Under the pieces are notes generated by a model, which was given only the letters and a program-made list of their open reading frames with translations, had not been told where the DNA came from and did no database searches. Positions 43,207-50,955 of a DNA stretch of 61,416 nucleotides are shown here, in pieces. Within the stretch, counting starts at the first letter, position 1, and every line of letters begins with the position of its first letter. The position numbers and the translations under genes are program-made. Where the stretch lies: assembly GCA_900549235.1 (NCBI GenBank), contig URNT01000022.1:1-61416 (forward strand), in the 5' to 3' direction. Source of the stretch: an uncultured Clostridium sp. (lineage in GTDB: Bacteria; Bacillota; Clostridia; Lachnospirales; Lachnospiraceae).

Positions 43207-43913
43207 TGGAAAACAATTTCAAGGTAAATATGAACGAATATCTTCCACTGAGAGATGTGGTGTTCAACACATTGCGTCAGGCCATCCTTAAGGGAGAGCT
43301 GGCGCCGGGAGAGAGGCTGATGGAGATCCAGCTGGCTGAGAAGCTGGGAGTCAGCCGCACACCGATCCGCGAGGCTATCCGTAAGCTGGAGCTGGAGGGC
43401 CTGGTGCTTATGATCCCCAGAAAGGGCGCCGAGGTGGCAAAGATCTCTGAAAAAAGCCTCCGGGATGTATTGGAGGTCCGCCGTTCCCTGGAGGAGCTTG
43501 CCATCGAGCTTGCCTGTCAGCGTATGTCAGAAGGAGAGATTCTGGAGCTTCAGAGGGTACAGGATGAGTTCAGAAATGCCATCAGCCGGGGGGACGCCAT
43601 GATCATTGCCGAGACAGATGAGCATTTCCACGATATTATTTACCAGAGTACCAGAAATGACAAGCTGGTGCAGATGTTAAATAATCTGAGAGAGCAGATG
43701 TACCGCTACCGCCTGGAATACATCAAGGACGAGGACAAGCGCCAGGTGCTTTTGGTGGAGCATGACCACATCCTGGCAGCTCTTAAGGTGCGCAACATTG
43801 CTGAGGCCAAAAATTCGGCAAGGGAGCACATCGATAACCAGGAGATCACCGTTTCCAGAAACATCAAGGAGCAGGAACAGGAACAGACCGCAAACGGACG
43901 GGGGAGAAGATAG
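43203..43913 (+). CDS. GntR-family regulator, FadR subfamily
   Basis: A 236-residue regulator. The winged helix covers residues about 15-80 (PLRDVVFNTLRQAILKGELA, LGVSRTPIREAIRKLELEGL). The C-terminal FCD helical domain carries the metal- or acid-binding residues in DEHFHDIIYQST and EHDHILAAL. The C-terminus is unusually Gln/Glu/Arg rich. It overlaps ispE by 4 bases, an ispE-gntR coupling with an unexplained metabolic logic. The palindrome over the shared promoter suggests it represses its own operon. Confidence 0.92.
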   Translation: MMENNFKVNMNEYLPLRDVVFNTLRQAILKGELAPGERLMEIQLAEKLGVSRTPIREAIRKLELEGLVLMIPRKGAEVAKISEKSLRDVLEVRRSLEELAIELACQRMSEGEILELQRVQDEFRNAISRGDAMIIAETDEHFHDIIYQSTRNDKLVQMLNNLREQMYRYRLEYIKDEDKRQVLLVEHDHILAALKVRNIAEAKNSAREHIDNQEITVSRNIKEQEQEQTANGRGRR

Positions 43914-44114
43914 ATGGAAAAGACATTTAAGGAGCTGTATCTGGCAGGAGAGATTCCATTTGAGGAGATCGACCGCTACATCAGCATTTGGAACAACAGC
44001 GATGATCCCCGCACTCTGGCCCAGTATCTGGGTCTGAATGCGGAGGAGGAAGATGTTTGGATCGATGAAAGCGATGAGGCTCTGGAGGAAATGTTAATCA
44101 GACAGAAGGGCTGA
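43914..44114 (+). CDS. Small acidic protein of unknown function
   Basis: A 66-residue protein starting directly after the gntR stop, with GGGAGAAG upstream. It is strongly acidic (NAEEEDVWIDESDEALEEML) and has a helical N-terminal half (FKELYLAGEIPFEEIDRYIS). I do not recognise a family. Its position and ribosome binding site indicate co-translation with ispE and gntR. The last 21 bases overlap the convergent spoIIR gene. Confidence 0.7.
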   Translation: MEKTFKELYLAGEIPFEEIDRYISIWNNSDDPRTLAQYLGLNAEEEDVWIDESDEALEEMLIRQKG

Positions 44115-44723
44115 GACTGTATCCAGAAGCCGGAGCCTTACATGGAGCTCCGGCTTTTCCTCTGCCCGCAGGGCTTCATAGTCCGTTTCATCTAAAAGGG
44201 CGGACAGCTTTCTTTTTGAGGGCTCCGGCACCTTTGCGGTCACCGGGTCTGTAAAGCAGAGAGAGGGATAGAGGACGCACCACCAGTTCCGTCCCTTTCC
44301 CCTGCCGATGGTGATCCGCGCCGCGTCATAGGTGCCGCAGGGAAATACCATATCACCGTAGGCCTTTGTAGGGAAATAGTCGGAGGTTAATTCAAAGGAA
44401 ACCTCCTGGGGATGGCCCTGGGAGGCCAGATAGTCCTCGGCGGTCTCCTCGATCTGCTGTGCGTGGTCAGCCAGCCAGCGCTTTAAGGGCTCCTTTTCCG
44501 TTGGCTGGGGAATGGCTGTATAAATATAGGAAAGAACCTGGTCCCGCACCTGAAGCTTAAGCTCCTGGTCCTCCCTGCGGTTGCTGTCCGCCAGCACATG
44601 GAAGCGGAGGATCTTCGGGGCGATATGGGCCGCCAGGGCCTCCTGGGAGCGGGTGTAGCCGGAAAGGGCCAGGAGAAAGGCAGTAAGGATAAAAAGTGAG
44701 ATAAGGGATTTTGTACGGATCAT
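44094..44723 (-). CDS. spoIIR: Stage II sporulation protein R
   Basis: A secreted signalling protein of 209 residues. In endospore formers it is made in the forespore and triggers processing of pro-sigma-E in the mother cell through SpoIIGA. A membrane or signal segment spans residues about 6-24. ILRFHVLADSNRREDQELKL is the family hallmark, followed by YGDMVFPCGTYDAARITIG and GRNWWCVLYPSLCF. The ATG at 44723 follows AGGAGG seven bases upstream; the longer frame from 44750 has no such site. Its presence indicates a spore-forming organism. It overlaps the small acidic gene by 21 bases, tail to tail. Confidence 0.95.
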   Translation of the reverse strand: MIRTKSLISLFILTAFLLALSGYTRSQEALAAHIAPKILRFHVLADSNRREDQELKLQVRDQVLSYIYTAIPQPTEKEPLKRWLADHAQQIEETAEDYLASQGHPQEVSFELTSDYFPTKAYGDMVFPCGTYDAARITIGRGKGRNWWCVLYPSLCFTDPVTAKVPEPSKRKLSALLDETDYEALRAEEKPELHVRLRLLDTVSALLSD

Positions 44724-44749
44724 AAAAGGACCTCCTTGCATCAGATTCA

Positions 44750-44778
44750 TATTGTAATTCTTTCCTCATATGCTATAC
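44750..44778 (-). promoter_or_regulatory. Possible sigma-F-like promoter of spoIIR
   Basis: On the minus strand GTATA (44778-44774) is followed 14 bases later by AATTACAATA (44759-44750). This matches the GYATA -35 and the AnAnTR part of the sigma-F -10 element but lacks its two leading G residues. spoIIR is a sigma-F gene in Bacillus, which makes the match meaningful but not proven. Confidence 0.35.
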
Positions 44779-44779
44779 T
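44752..44779 (+). promoter_or_regulatory. Promoter of ddl, overlapping the divergent spoIIR promoter
   Basis: TTGTAA at 44752-44757 and TATACT at 44774-44779 are 16 bases apart. They occupy the same bases as the candidate spoIIR promoter on the other strand. Confidence 0.5.
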
Positions 44780-44814
44780 ATAAACAGCCTGAACGAAAAA
44801 AGGAGATAAGGATT

Positions 44815-45876
44815 ATGAATAAAAAAATGGCAGCGGTCATTTTTGGCGGACAGTCATCAGAGCATATGGTTTCCTGTATGTCAGTTGCCAATGTGATCGA
44901 TCATATAAACAGAGACAAGTACAGCCTTCTTCTCATCGGCATCACCGAGGATGGCCGCTGGATCAAGGCGGATTCCGTAGAGGACATCCGAAGCGGTGCC
45001 TGGAGAGAGGGACGGGTATCTGCTGTCCTTTCACCGGACGCCACCAGACAGTGCGTATACCTGATGGAAAATGGCCACACAGAGACAGTAAAGATTGACC
45101 TGGCATTTCCGGTGCTTCACGGCCTGTTTGGAGAGGACGGCACCATCCAGGGCCTTTTAGAGCTTGCAAGGATCCCTTATGTAGGCTGCGGCGTACTGGC
45201 TTCCGCTGTTTCCATGGATAAGCTGTATACAAAGATCATTGTAGACCGTCTGGGGATCCGCCAGGCAGCCTTTGAGCCGGTGATGCGGGAGGAGCTTAAG
45301 GACATGGATCAGGTAAGAGCGCGGATCGAAGCCCGTTTCTCTTATCCTGTCTTTGTAAAACCTTCTAATGCTGGTTCCTCCAAGGGGGTAAATAAGGCAG
45401 AAAATGGACAGGAGCTGGAAGCCTGCCTGCTGGAAGCAGCAAAGCATGACCGAAAGATTCTGGCAGAGGAGACCATCACAGGCCATGAGGTAGAATGTGC
45501 CGTATTCGGCGGCGGCTCTGAGCCGGTCCGGGCCTCCGGCGTGGGAGAGATCCTGGCGGCGGCTGATTTCTATGACTTTGAGGCAAAATATTTTAACGAA
45601 GAATCAAGGACCGTCACAGATCCCAAGCTTCCCGGCAATGCCGCAGAGGAGATCCCCAAAGCAGCTGAGGCTATCTTTAAGGCAGTAGACGGCTACGGCC
45701 TTGCCAGAGTGGATTTCTTCGTCACAGATGAGGGCCAGGTGGTATTTAACGAGATCAACACCATGCCCGGCTTTACTGCCATCAGTATGTATCCCATGCT
45801 GTGGGAGGCAAGAGGCATTGACAAATATCAGCTGGTGGACATGCTGATGGAACACGGGCTGAAGAGATATGAATAA
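44815..45876 (+). CDS. ddl: D-alanine--D-alanine ligase
   Basis: ATP-grasp ligase of 353 residues that joins two D-alanines for peptidoglycan precursors. AVIFGGQSSEHMVSCMS is the N-terminal substrate-binding motif. PVLHGLFGEDGTIQG, FVKPSNAGSSKGV and RVDFFVTDEGQVVFNEINTM with PGFT are the ATP and metal motifs. The ATG at 44815 follows AAGGAGA; a longer in-frame start at 44770 lies within the promoter. The next gene follows after nine bases. Confidence 0.96.
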   Translation: MNKKMAAVIFGGQSSEHMVSCMSVANVIDHINRDKYSLLLIGITEDGRWIKADSVEDIRSGAWREGRVSAVLSPDATRQCVYLMENGHTETVKIDLAFPVLHGLFGEDGTIQGLLELARIPYVGCGVLASAVSMDKLYTKIIVDRLGIRQAAFEPVMREELKDMDQVRARIEARFSYPVFVKPSNAGSSKGVNKAENGQELEACLLEAAKHDRKILAEETITGHEVECAVFGGGSEPVRASGVGEILAAADFYDFEAKYFNEESRTVTDPKLPGNAAEEIPKAAEAIFKAVDGYGLARVDFFVTDEGQVVFNEINTMPGFTAISMYPMLWEARGIDKYQLVDMLMEHGLKRYE

Positions 45877-45885
45877 GGAGAAGTC

Positions 45886-46308
45886 ATGACGAAAGATGTA
45901 CTGATCACAATCAGTGGGATCCAGATGATGGACGAGGAGGACTCGGATGTGGAAATGATCGTCAGAGGCGATTATTACAACCGGAACGGAAAACATTATA
46001 TTCTCTATGATGAGATTATGGAGGGCTTTCAGGGGAAGGTCAGCAACGTCATCAAGATCTCTTCAAACGGTATGGACATCATTAAAAGAGGCCTGGCCAA
46101 TGTCCATATGCAGTTTCAAAAAAATAAAAAAAACCTGTCCTGCTACAACACCCCCATGGGTGATATGGTGGTAGGCATCCAGGCTAACCGCATCCGCATC
46201 GATGAAAATCAGGACAGTTTAAAGGTGGATATTGATTATTCTCTGGATATTAATTATGAGCACCTTTCGGACTGCAGCATCCGATTGGATGTGCAGTCCT
46301 GCCAGTAA
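45886..46308 (+). CDS. DUF1934 (YwiB-like) beta-barrel protein
   Basis: A 140-residue protein of the DUF1934/YwiB family, a small lipocalin-like barrel of unknown role. VLITISGIQ at the start, then YNRNGKHYILYDE, CYNTPMGDMVVGIQANRIRI and YSLDINYEHLSDCSI are the typical alternating strands. AAGGAGAAG precedes the ATG. It follows ddl in the same operon and is closed by a shared terminator with the convergent gene. Confidence 0.88.
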   Translation: MTKDVLITISGIQMMDEEDSDVEMIVRGDYYNRNGKHYILYDEIMEGFQGKVSNVIKISSNGMDIIKRGLANVHMQFQKNKKNLSCYNTPMGDMVVGIQANRIRIDENQDSLKVDIDYSLDINYEHLSDCSIRLDVQSCQ

Positions 46309-46349
46309 AAAAGCAGCCGCACCGGAACGCTTCCGGTACGGCTGCTTTT
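46309..46349. terminator. Bidirectional terminator between convergent genes
   Basis: AAGCAGCCG then ACCGGAA (up to 46327) pair with TTCCGGT then CGGCTGCTT (46331-46347) around a three-base loop. Flanking A and T runs on both sides suit termination in both directions. Confidence 0.92.
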
Positions 46350-46351
46350 AA

Positions 46352-46795
46352 TCATTTCTTTTTAAATCTTGCAAAAAACCCTTTTTTCTTGGGTGCTGCC
46401 GGGATTGCCCCGCCCCGCACGCTCTTGATCTGGGTGATATAGATGCCGCTGATGACAACCTTCGCCTCTGTCTTTACCGGAAGGGACTCAAAAACCTGTC
46501 CGTCGGCGATCAGTGTCATAACCTTTGGTCCGATCTTGGCCTTAACAACGGGAACCTTTGCCCAGCGCATGTACTTGGGAGTCTGCTCGGCAACGATCTT
46601 CGGGAGACCTGCGTCGGCAATCTTCATCTTCTTCTTGTCGATGACAAGAATTGATACGGTCTGCGCTGCCGCATCCAGCATCTGCTGCTGCTCGGCCTGG
46701 CGCTTCTGAAGCTTGTTGCCCAGGAAATAAAGGACTGCAAGCACGATGACAGCAACGACCAGGATACCAAAAAGCACATTAAGTAAGAGATCCAT
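46352..46795 (-). CDS. Small single-pass membrane protein of unknown function
   Basis: A 147-residue protein. Residues about 3-26 form one membrane segment (LLLNVLFGILVVAVIVLAVL). A Gln-rich stretch follows (QKRQAEQQQMLDAAAQ), then a soluble domain with repeated Lys-rich strands (KKKMKIADAGLPKIV, VPVVKAKIGPKVMTL). The C-terminus is strongly basic (PKKKGFFARFKKK). I do not recognise a function. GGAGG precedes the ATG at 46795. It is divergent from rpoB, whose promoter is back to back with its own. Confidence 0.75.
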   Translation of the reverse strand: MDLLLNVLFGILVVAVIVLAVLYFLGNKLQKRQAEQQQMLDAAAQTVSILVIDKKKMKIADAGLPKIVAEQTPKYMRWAKVPVVKAKIGPKVMTLIADGQVFESLPVKTEAKVVISGIYITQIKSVRGGAIPAAPKKKGFFARFKKK

Positions 46796-46874
46796 GGGGT
46801 GATACCTCCATCTGCATAATATAGTACATTCTCCTTTGTAAAACCCTTCACGCGATCAGGAGACATTCTTTAAT

Positions 46875-46903
46875 AGTATAACATTTCCAGCTGTAAAATG
46901 CAA
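46875..46903 (-). promoter_or_regulatory. Promoter of the small membrane protein gene
   Basis: On the minus strand TTGCAT (46903-46898) and TATACT (46880-46875) are 17 bases apart, only 11 bases from the rpoB -35 box on the other strand. Confidence 0.6.
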
Positions 46904-46914
46904 GCAAAAAATCC

Positions 46915-46943
46915 TTGACACCTTGACAAGGGTGTGTTATTAT
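46915..46943 (+). promoter_or_regulatory. rpoBC promoter
   Basis: TTGACA at 46915-46920 and TATTAT at 46938-46943 are 17 bases apart. A second TTGACA at 46923-46928 lacks a suitably spaced -10 box. The start would be near 46950. Confidence 0.8.
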
Positions 46944-46949
46944 GGAGTG

Positions 46950-47075
46950 TGCACTATTATGGCGTCGTGGGCATTTTTGCGCCCTTACGCCTGATTACCG
47001 AGAACGACAGTGGGGCTTCGCCGGCAGAACAGCGGGGCGTCACGAACCAAATTAGAAAACAGGGGTGAAACGTCA
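46950..47075 (+). other. Structured leader of rpoBC
   Basis: GGCGT then GGGC (46961-46972) pair with GCCC then ACGCC (46981-46991), a stable hairpin near the 5' end of the mRNA. The remaining GC-rich segment to 47075 may fold further. There is no T run, so it is not a terminator. Confidence 0.5.
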
Positions 47076-50000
47076 ATGGAGAAAAGCAGAATACGTCCGG
47101 TACCGGCCGGGAAAAGCGTAAGAATGAGCTATTCAAGACAGAAAGAAGTTCTTGAGATGCCAAACCTGATCGAGATTCAGAAAGACTCCTACCAGTGGTT
47201 CTTAAAAGAAGGACTGAAGGAGGCTTTCGCCGACATCTCTCCGATTGCAGACTTTGCTGGACATCTCAGTCTGGAATTCGTGGACTTTACATTATGCAGA
47301 GATGATATTAAGTATACCATCGAAGAGTGTAAAGAGCGGGATGCGACTTACGCTGCACCACTTAAGGTAAAGGTAAGGCTGTACAATAAAGACAAAGATG
47401 AGATGAATGAACACGAGATATTCATGGGTGACCTGCCTTTGATGACAGATACCGGTTCCTTTGTGATAAACGGTGCAGAGCGTGTTATTGTCAGCCAGCT
47501 GGTACGTTCCCCTGGTATCTACTACGGTATTGGCCATGATAAGGTGGGTAAGGAGCTGTATACCTGTACTGTTATCCCAAACCGTGGTGCATGGCTGGAA
47601 TATGAAACCGATTCCAATGATGTATTTTATGTGCGTGTGGACAGGACCCGTAAGGTGCCGGTAACCGTACTGATCCGCGCCCTGGGTTACGGCACCAACG
47701 CAGAGATCCTTGAGCTGTTCGGTGAGGAGCCAAAGCTGCTTGCAAGCTTCGGCAAGGATACCTCCGACAACTATCAGGATGGTCTGCTGGAACTTTATAA
47801 GAAGATCCGTCCAGGCGAGCCTTTATCTGTTGACAGTGCCGAGAGTTTGCTTAACAGTATGTTCTTTGACCCCAGGAGATATGATCTTGCAAAGGTCGGC
47901 AGATATAAGTTTAATAAGAAGTTATCATTTAAATTCCGTCTCAACGGCCAGGTTCTGGCTGAGGACGTAGTAGATACCAGCACCGGCGAGATCGTTGCCG
48001 AGGCAGGGACAAAGCTGGACAAGGAATCCGCCATGAGAGTCCAGAACGCGGCGGTTCCTTTCGTATGGGTAGAAGGCCCGGAGAGAAAACAGAAGGTTCT
48101 CTCAAATATGATGGTGGAGCTGGGAGCCTATGTTTCCTTCGATCCGGCAGAGGTGGGTGTTGCAGAGTTAGTATACTATCCGGCTCTGGCTGCTATCCTG
48201 GAAGAAGCTGGATCTGATGTGGAAGCACAGAAGGAAGCCATCCGCAGAAATATCCAGGATCTGATTCCGAAGCACATCACAAAAGAGGATATTCTTGCTT
48301 CCATCAACTATAATATGCATCTGGAGCAGCAGGTAGGCGTATCTGATGACATCGACCACCTTGGAAACCGCCGGATCCGCGCCGTAGGCGAGCTTCTTCA
48401 GAACCAGTACCGCATCGGTCTGTCCCGTATGGAGCGTGTGGTAAGAGAGCGTATGACCACCCAGGATATGGATGGCATCACTCCCCAGTCCCTGATCAAT
48501 ATCAAGCCTGTAACCGCGGCTGTGAAGGAGTTCTTCGGAAGTTCCCAGCTGTCCCAGTTCATGGATCAGAACAACCCTCTTGCAGAGCTTACACATAAGC
48601 GCCGTCTGTCCGCCCTGGGCCCTGGTGGTCTGTCCAGAGACCGCGCCGGATTCGAGGTACGAGATGTACACTACACCCATTACGGACGTATGTGCCCCAT
48701 CGAGACTCCTGAGGGTCCCAACATCGGTCTGATCAACTCCCTGGCAACCTACGCAAGGGTTAATCAGTACGGCTTTATTGAAGCTCCTTACCGTGTGGTA
48801 GATAAGACAACCGATCCGTCTGACCCGAGAGTTACAGACGAGGTTGTATATCTGACCGCTGACGAGGAGGATAACTTCGTTGTAGCGCAGGCGAATGAGG
48901 CCCTGGATGAAAACGGCCACTTCGTTCACAACAACGTATCCGGACGCTTCCGGGCAGAGACTTCCGAGTTCCAGAAGCGCGCCATCGACCTGATGGACGT
49001 ATCTCCTAAGATGGTATTCTCTGTTGCTACGGCTATGATTCCGTTCCTGCAGAACGATGATGCCAACCGTGCTCTCATGGGGTCCAACATGCAGCGTCAG
49101 GCAGTGCCGCTGTTAAGCACAGAGGCTCCGGCTGTTGGTACAGGTATCGAGTCTAAGGCAGCCGTTGACTCCGGTGTGTGTGTGGTAGCAAAGAACGCCG
49201 GCGTGGTGGAGCGCTCTGCCTCCAACGAGATCATCATTAAGAGAGATTCTGATGGAAACAGAGATGTATACCATCTGACCAAGTTTAAGAGAAGCAACCA
49301 GAGCAACTGCTACAACCAGAAGCCTATCGTTTATAAGAACGATCATGTAGAGGCAGGCGAGGTAATCGCTGATGGTCCTTCCACTGATAAGGGCGAGATC
49401 GCTCTTGGTAAGAACCCGCTGATCGGCTTTATGACCTGGGAAGGCTATAACTACGAGGATGCGGTTCTCCTTTCTGAGCGTCTGGTTCAGGAGGATGTAT
49501 ACACATCTGTCCATATCGAGGAATATGAGGCAGAAGCCCGCGACACCAAGCTGGGGCCGGAGGAGATCACCCGTGATGTTCCCGGCGTAGGCGAGGACGC
49601 ATTAAAGGATCTGGACGAGCGCGGTATCATCCGCATCGGCGCTGAGGTCCGGGCGGGAGACATTCTGGTAGGCAAGGTAACTCCAAAGGGAGAGACTGAG
49701 CTGACTGCTGAGGAGCGGCTCCTTAGAGCAATCTTTGGCGAGAAGGCAAGAGAAGTTCGTGACACCTCCTTAAAGGTGCCTCACGGCGCATACGGCATTA
49801 TCGTGGATGCGAAGGTATTTACCAGAGAAAATGGAGACGAGCTTTCACCTGGAGTAAACCAGACAGTCCGTATCTACATCGCTCAGAAGCGTAAGATTTC
49901 TGTAGGCGATAAGATGGCTGGACGTCATGGAAACAAGGGTGTGGTTTCCCGCGTGCTTCCTGTAGAGGATATGCCATTCCTTCCAAACGGACGTCCTCTG

Positions 50001-50936
50001 GACATCGTACTGAACCCGCTGGGCGTGCCTTCCCGTATGAACATCGGACAGGTGCTTGAGATCCACTTAAGCCTTGCTGCAAAGGCCCTTGGATTTAACG
50101 TATCTACTCCGATCTTTGACGGAGCAAACGAGAATGACATTCAGGATACCCTGGAGCTTGCAAACGATTATGTAAACAGCACCTGGGAAGAATTTGAAGA
50201 AAAATATAAAGATACCTTGAAGCCTGAGGTTATGGATTACCTTGGCTCCCACTTGGAGCACAGAGAGCTGTGGAAGGGCGTTCCTATCAGCCGAGACGGT
50301 AAGGTGCGCCTGAGAGACGGCCGTACCGGAGAGTTCTTTGACGGAGCGGTAACCATCGGCCACATGCACTATCTGAAGCTGCACCACCTGGTAGACGATA
50401 AGATCCATGCCCGTTCTACCGGCCCATACTCCCTGGTAACACAGCAGCCTCTGGGCGGTAAGGCTCAGTTCGGCGGACAGCGTTTCGGAGAGATGGAGGT
50501 TTGGGCTCTGGAGGCTTACGGCGCATCCTACACACTGCAGGAGATCATGACAGTGAAATCTGACGACGTTGTAGGACGTGTAAAGACTTACGAGGCCATT
50601 ATCAAGGGCGAGAACATCCCTGAGCCGGGTGTGCCTGAGTCCTTTAAGGTGCTCTTGAAAGAGATGCAGTCCCTCGGTCTGGACGTGCAGGTTCTGCGCG
50701 ATGACGGCACTGAGGTTGAGATGACGGAAAATATCGACTACGGCGATACTGAGCTGCGGGCCATGTTAGAGGGTGACCGCCGCTACAATGACCAGGAATC
50801 CTACTCTGAGTTTGGATACCAGGAGCAGGAGTTCAAGGACAATGAGCTGGTTGCCGTAGAAGAAGAAGCCAGTGACGATTACGCCGACGATGCGGATGAT
50901 TCCTACCTGGATGCTGCTGACGGCGAAGACGATTGA
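47076..50936 (+). CDS. rpoB: RNA polymerase beta subunit
   Basis: The 1286-residue beta subunit, which forms with beta-prime the catalytic core. The rifampicin region GSSQLSQFMDQNNPLAELTH, then KRRLSALGPGG, has the sensitive wild-type residues. GMCPIETPEGPNIGLI-like text appears as MCPIETPEGPNIGLINSL. DKMAGRHGNKG and GGKAQFGGQRFGEMEVWAL are universal. The C-terminus ends in a highly acidic tail of about 35 residues (VAVEEEASDDYADDADDSYL). The ATG at 47076 follows AGGGGTGA; an in-frame ATG at 47010 lies in the leader. The upstream neighbours are not rplJ/rplL, unlike the common bacterial order. Confidence 0.99.
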   Translation: MEKSRIRPVPAGKSVRMSYSRQKEVLEMPNLIEIQKDSYQWFLKEGLKEAFADISPIADFAGHLSLEFVDFTLCRDDIKYTIEECKERDATYAAPLKVKVRLYNKDKDEMNEHEIFMGDLPLMTDTGSFVINGAERVIVSQLVRSPGIYYGIGHDKVGKELYTCTVIPNRGAWLEYETDSNDVFYVRVDRTRKVPVTVLIRALGYGTNAEILELFGEEPKLLASFGKDTSDNYQDGLLELYKKIRPGEPLSVDSAESLLNSMFFDPRRYDLAKVGRYKFNKKLSFKFRLNGQVLAEDVVDTSTGEIVAEAGTKLDKESAMRVQNAAVPFVWVEGPERKQKVLSNMMVELGAYVSFDPAEVGVAELVYYPALAAILEEAGSDVEAQKEAIRRNIQDLIPKHITKEDILASINYNMHLEQQVGVSDDIDHLGNRRIRAVGELLQNQYRIGLSRMERVVRERMTTQDMDGITPQSLINIKPVTAAVKEFFGSSQLSQFMDQNNPLAELTHKRRLSALGPGGLSRDRAGFEVRDVHYTHYGRMCPIETPEGPNIGLINSLATYARVNQYGFIEAPYRVVDKTTDPSDPRVTDEVVYLTADEEDNFVVAQANEALDENGHFVHNNVSGRFRAETSEFQKRAIDLMDVSPKMVFSVATAMIPFLQNDDANRALMGSNMQRQAVPLLSTEAPAVGTGIESKAAVDSGVCVVAKNAGVVERSASNEIIIKRDSDGNRDVYHLTKFKRSNQSNCYNQKPIVYKNDHVEAGEVIADGPSTDKGEIALGKNPLIGFMTWEGYNYEDAVLLSERLVQEDVYTSVHIEEYEAEARDTKLGPEEITRDVPGVGEDALKDLDERGIIRIGAEVRAGDILVGKVTPKGETELTAEERLLRAIFGEKAREVRDTSLKVPHGAYGIIVDAKVFTRENGDELSPGVNQTVRIYIAQKRKISVGDKMAGRHGNKGVVSRVLPVEDMPFLPNGRPLDIVLNPLGVPSRMNIGQVLEIHLSLAAKALGFNVSTPIFDGANENDIQDTLELANDYVNSTWEEFEEKYKDTLKPEVMDYLGSHLEHRELWKGVPISRDGKVRLRDGRTGEFFDGAVTIGHMHYLKLHHLVDDKIHARSTGPYSLVTQQPLGGKAQFGGQRFGEMEVWALEAYGASYTLQEIMTVKSDDVVGRVKTYEAIIKGENIPEPGVPESFKVLLKEMQSLGLDVQVLRDDGTEVEMTENIDYGDTELRAMLEGDRRYNDQESYSEFGYQEQEFKDNELVAVEEEASDDYADDADDSYLDAADGEDD

Positions 50937-50955
50937 TAGAAGGGAGTATATGCTC

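Noticed and set aside
46950..47075. Ribosomal protein L10-type leader before rpoB
   Set aside because: No rplJ follows and the expected L10 kink-turn pattern could not be identified.
48168..48929. 253-codon minus-strand frame inside rpoB
   Set aside because: Antisense to a universally conserved gene, with no start signal.
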